Notes: generated by a model not told the origin, from the sequence alone. A stretch of DNA of 5,837 bases from Methanobacterium sp. UBA8 (GCA_002509665.1 DADN01000024.1:4110-9946); one strand, 5' to 3'; numbered from the stretch's first letter, positions 1 to 5,636 are shown. Made by a program: numbers and translations.

Positions 1-251
1 TTACCATGCATGGAAAAGGAATTTCCGAAGATATTTTAAATATTATAAACAATGGAAAGCCTACAATAATGCTTCCAAATTTTAAACCTGCAGAACTGGC
101 AGATTACTTAATTGAAAATGGCATTGATCCAGATAGAAAAGCTGCAATTTGTGAAAAACTCAGCTATGATGATGAAAAAATAATAGAAACATCTCTAAAA
201 GGCATTTCAGAAATGGAATTCAGTTATATGTGTGTTATGGTGGTTTATTAG
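1..251 (+). CDS. cbiE: Cobalt-precorrin-7 C5-methyltransferase CbiE, C-terminal fragment
   Basis: This is the 3' end of a gene that starts before the window; the frame is open to the left edge, so the ATG at position 6 is probably an internal Met. About 82 codons are visible, against roughly 200 for the family. CbiE is a SAM-dependent tetrapyrrole methylase of the anaerobic cobalamin pathway, which methylates C5 of the corrin ring in the cytoplasm. Visible support is the segment MHGKG, then NGKPTIMLPNFKPAELADYL, the AICEKLSYDDEKI stretch (family form 'vCE.Lty..E') and the closing FSYMCVMVV, all typical of the C-terminal half of archaeal CbiE. Methanogens need cobamides for methyl transfer, which fits. 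The alternative is another tetrapyrrole methylase of the same superfamily. The gene is convergent with the next one and ends 30 bases before that gene's stop codon. Confidence 0.75.
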   Translation, partial: TMHGKGISEDILNIINNGKPTIMLPNFKPAELADYLIENGIDPDRKAAICEKLSYDDEKIIETSLKGISEMEFSYMCVMVVY

Positions 252-257
252 GGTTTG

Positions 258-278
258 AAATTAAAAATAAAAAGAAAG
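258..278 (-). terminator. T-rich archaeal terminator candidate
   Basis: Read on the minus strand, the stretch just past the stop of the secreted-protein gene is CTTT CTTTTT ATTTTT AATTT. Runs of T without a strong hairpin are typical of archaeal termination. The plus strand here is A-rich, so it would not serve the convergent cbiE. The assignment rests on composition and position only. Confidence 0.4.
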
Positions 279-281
279 AGG

Positions 282-1499
282 TTAGTAGCTTCCTGTTTTA
301 AACTTAAGAATATAACCTTCAACAAGGTTATTCCCTGCATAATCTTTTACTGCTGATGCTGGAATGTATACTGTGTAATACGAGTAACTGCTTCTTTTGT
401 TGTTTGTTTTAATGTATATGTGGTTGCCACTAGTCCATTTAGTTATTTTACATGTTTGACCATATTTATTTTTTATAATAATCTTGGACCAGTTAATACT
501 GGCTAAAATATTCTCACTGAACTGGATAGAAATAGTTGTGGTTCTTGAAATGCCAGCAGTATTATTTTTCGGATATGTTGCAGCTAGTTTTGGGGCTGTT
601 TGGTCAATGGTGTAAGTTTGTTTGTAAATACAGGATTTATGCCCGTTTGTATCCACTGCAATATATTTTAATGTGGTTGTATTGGATATCGTAATGGTGC
701 CTTCGTATTGTGTGCTTGTACTTGTGGGGGAGCTGCCGTTTGTAGTATAATAAATAGTTCCAGGTTTATTCATGGTTAAAGTGATATTTTTGGTCGTGTT
801 AAAATAACCTCCAGGTAGGCTGGCTTTCACGGTTGGTATTTGTATGACTTTTTTATCCAGTGCATTAATAAGGGCATTGGCGTCGGATACCTTTTTAGCT
901 GTTGAATCATATGCATAAGTTTCATAGACTATTGCAGTTATTCCTTTCTTTGCAATTGGTACTGTGACATATTTGGGGCTTGTAGGATTTGGGGGATAAT
1001 AAACTCTTAAAAATGACATTGTACTGATTATTTGGCCGGCATATGTTTTAGTTATAGCAGTACTTGAAATTGGATATAAAAATCTGCAGTAAGCATAGCC
1101 GCTGTTTTTATAATGGTTTTCGTGATTGTCAACTACTAACATTGGATGTTCATTAGAAACATCAGGTACTATAAATTTTTGAGCTAATAATTGTCCATTC
1201 ATCCTGCTTTTACTGTAATCATTGACATTTTGAGTTACGTGGACATAATAAAGAACATATCGTTTACTTAAACTTGTTGACCTGCTTTTTATAACATTAG
1301 CAATTGCTTTATGTATTCCATTTTCCTGTGGATGAACGCCGACTATAAGAATTACAGTTTCGTTAGAACTGTAATTTCCATAAACTACTTTATCCACATA
1401 ACCATAGCTTGTACTCCCTATATGAGCTGCGTAGCTGGCGTTAATTATTGAAAAAGCTATTAAAAGGAATAAAGTTATACATATTATCTTTTTTGCCAT
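282..1499 (-). CDS. Secreted M14-like zinc hydrolase with chitobiase-C-like and SbsA Ig-like domains
   Basis: The product is 405 aa. Residues 1-25 form a signal peptide (MAKK, a hydrophobic core ICITLFLLIAFSII, then SYA-A), so it is exported. Residues about 26-215 look like the M14/succinylglutamate-desuccinylase fold: a strand ILIVGVHPQE with an HxxE pair (His56, Glu59), VVDNHENH with candidate third ligands His126/His129, and VYET with Glu193 as possible catalytic glutamate. Residues about 227-298 resemble the chitobiase/beta-hexosaminidase C-terminal domain (GTIYYTTNGSSPT, then LKYIAVDTNG). Residues about 300-403 resemble the SbsA/Big_5 Ig-like domain (TAPKLAATYPKNNT, IQFSENI, AVKDYAGN). 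Many N-x-S/T sequons suit an archaeal surface glycoprotein. No membrane anchor or pseudomurein-binding repeat is visible. The ATG is supported by an AGAGG site 8 nt upstream. It appears to be transcribed alone. Substrate unknown; an amide or peptide bond at the cell surface is an inference. An inactive, purely adhesive role is the alternative. Confidence 0.7.
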   Translation of the reverse strand: MAKKIICITLFLLIAFSIINASYAAHIGSTSYGYVDKVVYGNYSSNETVILIVGVHPQENGIHKAIANVIKSRSTSLSKRYVLYYVHVTQNVNDYSKSRMNGQLLAQKFIVPDVSNEHPMLVVDNHENHYKNSGYAYCRFLYPISSTAITKTYAGQIISTMSFLRVYYPPNPTSPKYVTVPIAKKGITAIVYETYAYDSTAKKVSDANALINALDKKVIQIPTVKASLPGGYFNTTKNITLTMNKPGTIYYTTNGSSPTSTSTQYEGTITISNTTTLKYIAVDTNGHKSCIYKQTYTIDQTAPKLAATYPKNNTAGISRTTTISIQFSENILASINWSKIIIKNKYGQTCKITKWTSGNHIYIKTNNKRSSYSYYTVYIPASAVKDYAGNNLVEGYILKFKTGSY

Positions 1500-1507
1500 T
1501 TTATGAT

Positions 1508-1512
1508 CCTCT
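1508..1512 (-). promoter_or_regulatory. Ribosome binding site of the secreted-protein gene
   Basis: Minus-strand AGAGG, followed by ATC, lies 8 nt before the ATG at 1499 and pairs with the archaeal 16S 3' end. It supports that start, as does the signal peptide beginning exactly there. Confidence 0.6.
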
Positions 1513-1548
1513 TAATTATTTAGTAATTCAGTATAACATATTTAAAAA

Positions 1549-1557
1549 TATTTAAAA
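1549..1557 (-). promoter_or_regulatory. Candidate TATA box for the secreted-protein gene
   Basis: Minus-strand TTTTAAATA lies about 50 nt before the start codon. An initiation site about 25 nt downstream would leave a short leader containing the AGAGG site. The flanking DNA is so A+T-rich that a similar TTTTTAAATA at 1539-1548 competes; that one would place initiation almost on the ribosome site. Confidence 0.35.
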
Positions 1558-1720
1558 CAATACTATTTATTTTAACAAATTAACAATTAAAATTTTTCAT
1601 TTTATATTGATTTAAATTAAAATAAATTGTATTAAAGCATTATGAATCCTTTTAATGTATAAATAAGCTTTTGAAAACAGTTAATAGTTTAAAATTAATA
1701 GGGGATTGGGATGGATAACC

Positions 1721-1743
1721 AGTTTAAAAGTACTTTTTAAACT
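1721..1743. repeat. Near-perfect inverted repeat spanning the cupin stop codon
   Basis: The sequence AGTTTAAAAG-TACTTTTTAAACT is a palindrome apart from one extra T. It overlaps the TAA stop (1737-1739) of the cupin gene. It could aid 3'-end formation of that transcript, but has no long T tract after it and could be chance in A+T-rich DNA. Confidence 0.35.
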
Positions 1744-2105
1744 AATTCTTCATCTTCTTCCTGCCACATTGGGTAAACCATGGCTAAAAATTTAAGCTCA
1801 TTGTCTCCGGTGTTTTCAATATATTGTTTTGAATTTTCAGGGATGTAGATGACCTGGCCTGGTTGAACTTCCTCTGATTCATCGTCAATATACATGATAC
1901 CATTGCCCTCAAGGATGTAGTATATTTCAATGGAAGTCTTTAGTCTATGGACAAGTGAAGATTCTCCTGCTTTTAAAATTGCATGAGCAATACTGTAATC
2001 TATATTTAAGTCTTCATTCTCATTTTTTGGGTGCAGTAATTCACAAAGAATGGTATTATCAAGGGCTTTAAAATAATCGCAGTTTTTTATGTCTTTTATT
2101 AACAT
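1737..2105 (-). CDS. Small single-domain cupin protein
   Basis: The product is 122 aa, a single cupin barrel with no signal peptide, so cytoplasmic. Motif 1 is readable at residues 47-67 (GESSLVHRLKTSIEIYYILEG) and motif 2 at 83-98 (PGQVIYIPENSKQYIEN). Of the usual metal ligands, His53 and Glu60 are present, but the second His of HxH is Leu55 and the motif-2 His is Gln94, so a classical metal site is incomplete. The pattern HRLxxSxEIYYILEG with a C-terminal PxWxxEDE seems to belong to a widespread cupin subgroup of unknown function rather than being damage in this copy. The gene stands alone with its own promoter. The ribosome site is weak (AGATGG, 5 nt before ATG). No substrate can be named; sugar-phosphate isomerase or small-molecule sensor are possibilities for cupins of this size. 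Confidence 0.8.
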   Translation of the reverse strand: MLIKDIKNCDYFKALDNTILCELLHPKNENEDLNIDYSIAHAILKAGESSLVHRLKTSIEIYYILEGNGIMYIDDESEEVQPGQVIYIPENSKQYIENTGDNELKFLAMVYPMWQEEDEELV

Positions 2106-2148
2106 ATAACCATCTCGAATATGACTAAAAAATTTCTGTAAATAATTG

Positions 2149-2156
2149 AATATAAA
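2149..2156 (-). promoter_or_regulatory. Candidate TATA box of the cupin gene
   Basis: Minus-strand TTTATATT lies about 45-50 nt before the cupin ATG, placing initiation about 20-25 nt before the start codon. A second candidate, CATTTATAG at 2170-2178, lies further upstream. Confidence 0.45.
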
Positions 2157-2422
2157 TGAGACATTAACACTATAAATGCTTTTTTATAATACAAACATGT
2201 TATAATAAATTTATTGGAGTTAAGTAAGTTCAAAATTGATTATAATTATATTTTTCATAATTTTATGGTTTATTATGTTATTAAATAAATCCATAATGCT
2301 AGATATCCGTTTTATTTTATAAATATTGTTTATAATCCAGTAAATATTTAAAATGAGTTAATTAAACAGTTTAGAATTTATAATCTAAAATAAAAATTAG
2401 TTACATAAGTTCTAGTTAAATG

Positions 2423-2429
2423 AAAAAAA
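2423..2429 (-). terminator. Oligo-T terminator candidate after the MgtE-like gene
   Basis: On the minus strand a run of seven T lies about 25 nt after the TGA stop at 2454, and a shorter T5 run directly follows the stop. Archaeal RNA polymerase commonly terminates at such tracts. There is no convincing hairpin. Confidence 0.4.
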
Positions 2430-2453
2430 TAGAAGATACATGATTTATAAAAA

Positions 2454-3656
2454 TCAATCAGACATTTTTGGAGCCATTTGTGATAATAAAAGATCTATAG
2501 CATCATCCACAGTTACAATACCTTTAAGATGATTTTTATCATCAATAACAGGGACTGCAAGTAAGTTATACTTTGCAATGGTCTCTATTACATCAAGCTG
2601 TTTTTCGTTAACATCAACTGATATAACCTCTTTATTCATGAACTCATTAAGTGGTTTATCTGGATTTGCAAATAATACCTGTTTTAAGGATGTAACACCT
2701 GTTAAAGTGCCCTGTTTAGACTGTGCATAAATATAATAAATGCTTTCAGCATCTTTATCTATTTCTTTGAGCTTATCTATAATTTCAACTGCTTTTAAAT
2801 CTTCAGAGACAGCTGCAACTTCTGTAGTCATGATCCCTCCGGCTGTGTCTTCAGGATATTTTAAAAGCTTTTTTAGGTCCTTTGATTCCTCCGGATCCAT
2901 TAATTCAAGCAAATTATTTGATTTATCTTCTGAGAGGCAGCTGATTAAATCAGTTGCATCATCAGGCGACATTTTATTTAAAATATTTGCAGCTTTTTTA
3001 GAATCAATTTCATCCAGTAAACACATCTGGTTTTCCTGTGAAACTTCCTCCAGAATATCTGCGGCAACTTCATCATCAAAGGAGTTGAGGATGGTAACTG
3101 AATCTTTAACGCTCAATTTTTCAACTATATCTGCTATATCTGCTGGGTGGAGTTTTTTAAGGTCATATTCATGGACTTTTAATCTCAAGTTGAATATATT
3201 GTCCTTGCTTGTTGAGACATCGATATCTTTCCAATCGATATAATCCTCTTGAAGATTTATTTTAAGACTGCTGGTTATTTTCTCCAGTCCAAGTCTTCGT
3301 AATGCTCCTTTAACACTTACATCGACACCAATTAGTCTGTAATATCCGTCAACAGGGGATACCTGCAGGTCATTAATTCTTCTTATTTTTTTACCCTCTA
3401 CGTCGACCAGCTGTTTATCAAACACATCATCTACAAGTTTGATATCATTTTCGCCCATATTATACTCTTTAATGTCATCAAAGCTGGTGTTAAGTGATAT
3501 AGTACTTCCAGAATTGTTTATATATTCCCAAGGTATATTAATATCCTTTTTATGGGGCCCACGGAGAACCACTGCATTTATTATGGGATATGATCTTTTA
3601 GCAGAGATTATGCAGTCTTTACACTTCCCAATTATTTTTCCGCTTGAGTCCAACAC
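2454..3656 (-). CDS. Soluble PRC-barrel / MgtE_N / tandem CBS protein lacking the MgtE channel
   Basis: From the GTG at 3656 the product is 400 aa. Residues 1-75 are a PRC-barrel-like domain (VLDSSGKIIGKCKDCII, then INIPWEYI) and about 75-150 a second (FDKQLVDVEGKKIRRINDL). Residues about 160-265 are MgtE_N superhelical repeats (LHPADIADIVEKL, then acidic helices ending LKKLLKYPEDTAGGIMTTE). Residues about 270-395 are two CBS domains (DAESIYYIY...GVTSLKQVLF; NLLAVPVID...GIVTVDDAIDLL). In true MgtE these cytosolic domains sense Mg2+ and gate a five-helix channel; here the protein stops after the CBS pair, with no membrane segment and no channel gene downstream. A cytoplasmic Mg2+ or nucleotide sensor is an inference. 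The gene follows the methyltransferase gene in one operon. The start is doubtful: reading upstream of the GTG continues as QFISEIIEKP, a normal PRC-barrel opening, behind a strong ribosome site at 3693-3702, but without ATG, GTG or TTG in frame. A CKDC pair (Cys11, Cys14) is unexplained. Confidence 0.8.
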   Translation of the reverse strand: MLDSSGKIIGKCKDCIISAKRSYPIINAVVLRGPHKKDINIPWEYINNSGSTISLNTSFDDIKEYNMGENDIKLVDDVFDKQLVDVEGKKIRRINDLQVSPVDGYYRLIGVDVSVKGALRRLGLEKITSSLKINLQEDYIDWKDIDVSTSKDNIFNLRLKVHEYDLKKLHPADIADIVEKLSVKDSVTILNSFDDEVAADILEEVSQENQMCLLDEIDSKKAANILNKMSPDDATDLISCLSEDKSNNLLELMDPEESKDLKKLLKYPEDTAGGIMTTEVAAVSEDLKAVEIIDKLKEIDKDAESIYYIYAQSKQGTLTGVTSLKQVLFANPDKPLNEFMNKEVISVDVNEKQLDVIETIAKYNLLAVPVIDDKNHLKGIVTVDDAIDLLLSQMAPKMSD

Positions 3657-3692
3657 GGGTTTTTCGATAATTTCGCTTATAAATTGTAAAAA

Positions 3693-3702
3693 ATCACTCC
3701 CC
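3693..3702 (-). promoter_or_regulatory. Strong ribosome binding site with no canonical start at the right distance
   Basis: Minus-strand GGGGAGTGAT is a close match to the archaeal GGAGGTGAT consensus and begins 7 nt after the methyltransferase stop. The codon at the ideal distance (7 nt after GGAG, 3687-3689) is TTA. ATA at 3678-3680 is the next unusual candidate, and GTG at 3656 is about 40 nt away. It decides that translation of the MgtE-like gene should begin upstream of the GTG. Confidence 0.65.
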
Positions 3703-3709
3703 TAAATAC

Positions 3710-4303
3710 TTACTTTAAGATTCCAGTTATAACCACAATTTCTTCAAAGAAACATTTTTCGCTGGCAGTGATGCTGGCCTCAAATCCCATTTCCTCTAAT
3801 TTTTGAATTGTTTTTTTATTATCAGATAAAGATGACTGCACGAGCTGGACGCGACCGCCTTCATTTAAATGGTCCTTTACTTCATCGAGGAACTTATCTA
3901 TAGTTGCTCTACCGTCTTCTCCTCCATCCCAAGCAGCGTTAATTTCATCGTCAAATTTTTCATCTTCCTCAGTTGGAAGGTAGGGAGTATTGAATAAGAT
4001 CAAATCAAATTTTTCGTCCTTAACAGGTTCAAATAAGTTCCCTTGTTTTAATTCAACATTATAAGTCCGGTTAGTAATTGTATTTTTAAGGGTGCATCTG
4101 ATTGCATCTTCATTTATATCTGTTGCAGTCACGTTTTTTGATTTTTGTGCAGCCACAACTGTTATAAGGCCGGTCCCGGTCCCTATTTCAAGCACTTCAT
4201 CCCTTCTTCGGATATCTAAATTTTCTGCAAGTAAGAATGTGTCTTCTGCAGGTTCATAGACGTTTGGATGGGTGTAAATTACGATTCCTTTGTATTCTAA
4301 CAT
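3710..4303 (-). CDS. HemK2/Mtq2-type protein-glutamine methyltransferase
   Basis: The product is 197 aa, the usual length for the archaeal HemK-related methylase family. It is a class I SAM-dependent methyltransferase; eukaryotic and haloarchaeal members methylate the Gln of the GGQ motif in release factor eRF1/aRF1, usually with Trm112 as partner. Visible features are the family opening VYEPAEDTFLL (residues 15-25), SAM motif I VLEIGTGTG (37-45), acidic ribose-binding TATDIN with Asp62, the substrate motif NTPYLPT (105-111) where most relatives have NPPY, the following AWDGGEDGR (124-132) and a C-terminal strand pair. Thr106 in place of the first Pro is unusual but leaves Asn105 and the Pro-Tyr. 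The ATG has a GAAGG site 7 nt upstream. It is the first gene of an operon with the MgtE-like gene. The alternative would be a different N-methyltransferase of the same fold. Confidence 0.85.
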   Translation of the reverse strand: MLEYKGIVIYTHPNVYEPAEDTFLLAENLDIRRRDEVLEIGTGTGLITVVAAQKSKNVTATDINEDAIRCTLKNTITNRTYNVELKQGNLFEPVKDEKFDLILFNTPYLPTEEDEKFDDEINAAWDGGEDGRATIDKFLDEVKDHLNEGGRVQLVQSSLSDNKKTIQKLEEMGFEASITASEKCFFEEIVVITGILK

Positions 4304-4310
4304 TTTTAGT

Positions 4311-4315
4311 CCTTC
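4311..4315 (-). promoter_or_regulatory. Ribosome binding site of the methyltransferase gene
   Basis: Minus-strand GAAGG lies 7 nt before the ATG at 4303 and supports this start. Confidence 0.55.
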
Positions 4316-4360
4316 TCTATTCTTGATAAGTTTAAATATAAAAGAGATAATAAAATTAGG

Positions 4361-4368
4361 ATTTATAA
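4361..4368 (-). promoter_or_regulatory. Candidate TATA box of the methyltransferase operon
   Basis: Minus-strand TTATAAAT lies about 60 nt before the ATG and would give a leader of about 35 nt. A closer TTTTATATTT at 4334-4343 fits the consensus better but would start transcription on top of the ribosome site, so the distal one is preferred. Confidence 0.4.
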
Positions 4369-4401
4369 GTTATTGTATTTAGTTAAACATTTTATTTTGC
4401 A

Positions 4402-4857
4402 TCAGTGCATATTGTAGTATACGCAGTCTTCAGGATATGATCTACATATCTCCATGTACTTATTTGAACTTTTGCTAGTATAAGTGGATTTTTAAGATAT
4501 TTCTTTAATGTATTTATATCTTCTTCATTCTCAACATATCTTGCTTTCCCTGCGTTAGTCATCCTTCATCAAGTTTATCTAAAAATACTGACTCTGTAAG
4601 CTGTCAAAATCTCCGATTTTGCAGGTTCGGAGTATTTATTTAATTACCTACAAACACGTTCCATACTTCACATTTCTTTGATTCATTAAGTAGAGCTGAT
4701 GCTTATGATGAGTTTTTGTTTGGATACTATTATTTCCTTTAATAATCCTTTTTCAATTTGTTTGCCTAAAAATGGAATTTTTAGAAGTTTAAGGAAATAA
4801 AACGTTAATTTTCATTTCTAATGACTTTTCAGAGGTATAATCATCAATAGTTGGCAT
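4402..4857 (-). pseudogene. Multi-frameshift remnant of a small cysteine-containing protein gene
   Basis: No long frame is open here, but coding-like peptides follow one another on the minus strand in shifting frames. In order: MPTIDDYTSEKSLEMKIN (4857-4804); FYFLKLLKIPFLGKQIEKG...EII (from 4802); ASALLNESKKCEV (around 4705-4665); ERVCR-stop-LNKYSE; LTESVFLDKLDEG (around 4601-4563); MTNAGKARYVENEEDINTLK...PLILAKV (4562-4467); SSNKYMEICRSYPEDC then VYYNMH and TGA at 4402-4404. Adding one base at about 4562 (GGA-ATG) and one T at about 4467 (GTT-TCA) joins the last three pieces smoothly. Total about 152 codons, with three or four Cys. The pieces remind me of a small uncharacterised methanogen family with KCxVxERVCR and KYxEICRSxPExC motifs, but I cannot verify a name. 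The remnant contains a hairpin at 4601-4624. A 56-codon frame from 4562 to 4392 is only one piece of it. Confidence 0.65.
4601..4624. repeat. 24-nt hairpin inside the gene remnant
   Basis: The arms CTG-t-CAAAATC and GATTTTG-CAG flank a TCC loop: ten base pairs with one bulged T. It sits between the peptide pieces LNKYSE and LTESVFL of the remnant, where it adds an unexpected stretch and shifts the frame. It resembles in layout the hairpins at the right edge of the window, so it may be a small inserted palindromic element. Confidence 0.5.
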
Positions 4858-4926
4858 ATTGGGGGCATGTTTTAATTATTTAAATTAAAATATTGGGAGA
4901 ATACAGTGGATTCAGTTAAATAAAGT

Positions 4927-5247
4927 TTAATCAAATACTTCTGTAAATTTATACTGAATCTGTAAATTATATTTATTTTCGGAGTCTTTAGTGATTTTGA
5001 CTTTATCTCCCGTTTCTAGTCCCTCCCAACGAATGAAATAATGTTCATGAGGTCGGTCAGGCCCTCTACAAGTACAGGGATAGGATTCTACCATGACTTC
5101 TTTGGTTATATTTTCATTTGAAAGCTCAAAATTAGTTCCAATGGGAGAAAAGAATGATAATTTATTTTTTAAGATGAAAATAAAATTTTCTTTGGCTTCT
5201 GTTGAAGATATCTTTCTTGAATAATTGTTTTGAGCGGCCGTGTACAT
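4927..5247 (-). CDS. Small uncharacterised protein with CxC...HxH motif
   Basis: The product is 106 aa, with no signal peptide or membrane segment. I do not recognise a named family, though it looks conserved rather than spurious: ordered hydrophobic and charged pattern, and a striking centre ESYPCTCRGPDRPHEHYFIRW (residues 54-74) with Cys58, Cys60, His67 and His69, a plausible metal site. The following WEGLETGDKVKI suggests a beta-sandwich. The run PHEHYFIRWEGL is faintly like the iron-binding segment of superoxide reductase/desulfoferrodoxin (family form EHYIEWIEL), but the full set of His ligands is not apparent, so this is only a lead. The ATG lies 4 nt after the stop of the AhpD-like gene, and the purine run GAGGGG spans that stop, so the two are translationally coupled. 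The spacing from GAGGGG to ATG is shorter than ideal; no better start is present. Confidence 0.75.
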   Translation of the reverse strand: MYTAAQNNYSRKISSTEAKENFIFILKNKLSFFSPIGTNFELSNENITKEVMVESYPCTCRGPDRPHEHYFIRWEGLETGDKVKITKDSENKYNLQIQYKFTEVFD

Positions 5248-5251
5248 CCCC

Positions 5252-5581
5252 TCAAACTCGTTTTGATGTTAAAAATTTACCTTCAAATCCGTCGATAGCA
5301 GCCGGGAGGCAGTCAAGCACTGATGCAAATCCTGAATGGTGTAAATTCAGTACCACAGCACCGACTACTTCTTCACGAGTAGCACCTTCGTTTTTAGCCA
5401 TCATTGCATGCATATGCACTCCTTTTACATTCCGATTGGCAGTTTGAATAGCTATGTTGATTAACTGCTTTGTTTTAGCATCTAAACCTTCTAAAGACTG
5501 CTGTGCTTTAATCAGATCGTTAAAACGTTCTGCAACTTCTGGACATTCTTCTATAAATATTTCATATGGGCTCTGGGTCAT
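5252..5581 (-). CDS. Carboxymuconolactone decarboxylase/AhpD-like protein
   Basis: The product is 109 aa, an all-alpha AhpD-like domain of normal length for single-domain members, predicted cytoplasmic. Recognisable are FNDLIKAQQSLEGLDAKTKQL, then IAIQTANRNVKGVHMHAMMAKNEGATREEVVGAVV (residues 44-77), which matches the family core helix pair, and a hydrophobic helix GFASVLDCLPAA. In AhpD peroxidase-type members a CxxC pair precedes the His; here that site reads GVHMHAM (54-60), so the redox Cys pair is absent. Cys13 and Cys91 are the only cysteines. Relatives include 4-carboxymuconolactone decarboxylase and thiol-disulfide or peroxidase partners; in methanogens the role is unknown and aromatic degradation is unlikely. 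It is first in a two-gene operon with the CxC/HxH protein. The ATG is preceded by GTGAT at 5585-5589 and by a good promoter. Confidence 0.8.
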   Translation of the reverse strand: MTQSPYEIFIEECPEVAERFNDLIKAQQSLEGLDAKTKQLINIAIQTANRNVKGVHMHAMMAKNEGATREEVVGAVVLNLHHSGFASVLDCLPAAIDGFEGKFLTSKRV

Positions 5582-5628
5582 AATATCACGCTCTTATTAG
5601 TACCTTTAAAACTAATTGGGATTTGGAT

Positions 5629-5636
5629 TATATAAA
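5629..5636 (-). promoter_or_regulatory. Archaeal TATA box of the AhpD-like operon
   Basis: Minus-strand TTTATATA is the textbook methanogen promoter box. It lies about 50 nt before the ATG at 5581, giving an expected initiation site near 5605 and a leader of about 25 nt. It is the best promoter in the window. Confidence 0.65.

Larger units (their letters stand above)
2106..2453. other. A+T-rich intergenic stretch without a recognisable gene
   Basis: These 348 bases separate the cupin from the MgtE-like gene. Stops are dense in the frames I read, and no coding-like peptide or RNA fold stands out. The right end holds the terminator candidate of the MgtE-like gene and the left end the cupin promoter. 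The middle is very A+T-rich and I see nothing else supportable in it. Confidence 0.6.

Noticed and set aside
1711..1740. Nine-codon plus-strand frame after GGGGATTGGG
   Set aside because: Too short, without family signal, and ending inside the inverted repeat at the cupin stop.
2106..2453. Channel half of MgtE as a separate or broken gene
   Set aside because: Stops are dense and no hydrophobic membrane-helix peptides can be read downstream of the MgtE-like gene.
2740..3243. Open frame of 167 codons on the plus strand
   Set aside because: It lies wholly inside and antisense to the well-supported MgtE-like gene and encodes a Ser-rich low-complexity peptide typical of a shadow frame.
3439..3705. 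Open frame of 88 codons on the plus strand
   Set aside because: Antisense to the N-terminal PRC-barrel coding region; no recognisable protein features.
4392..4562. 56-codon minus-strand frame starting MTNAGKARY as a small gene
   Set aside because: Its last part becomes sensible (KYMEICRSYPEDC) only in another frame and its upstream extension (LTESVFLDKLDEG) is in a third, so it is a piece of the larger decayed gene.
5202..5447. Open frame of 81 codons on the plus strand
   Set aside because: Antisense across the coupled AhpD-like and CxC/HxH genes; explained by their codon pattern.
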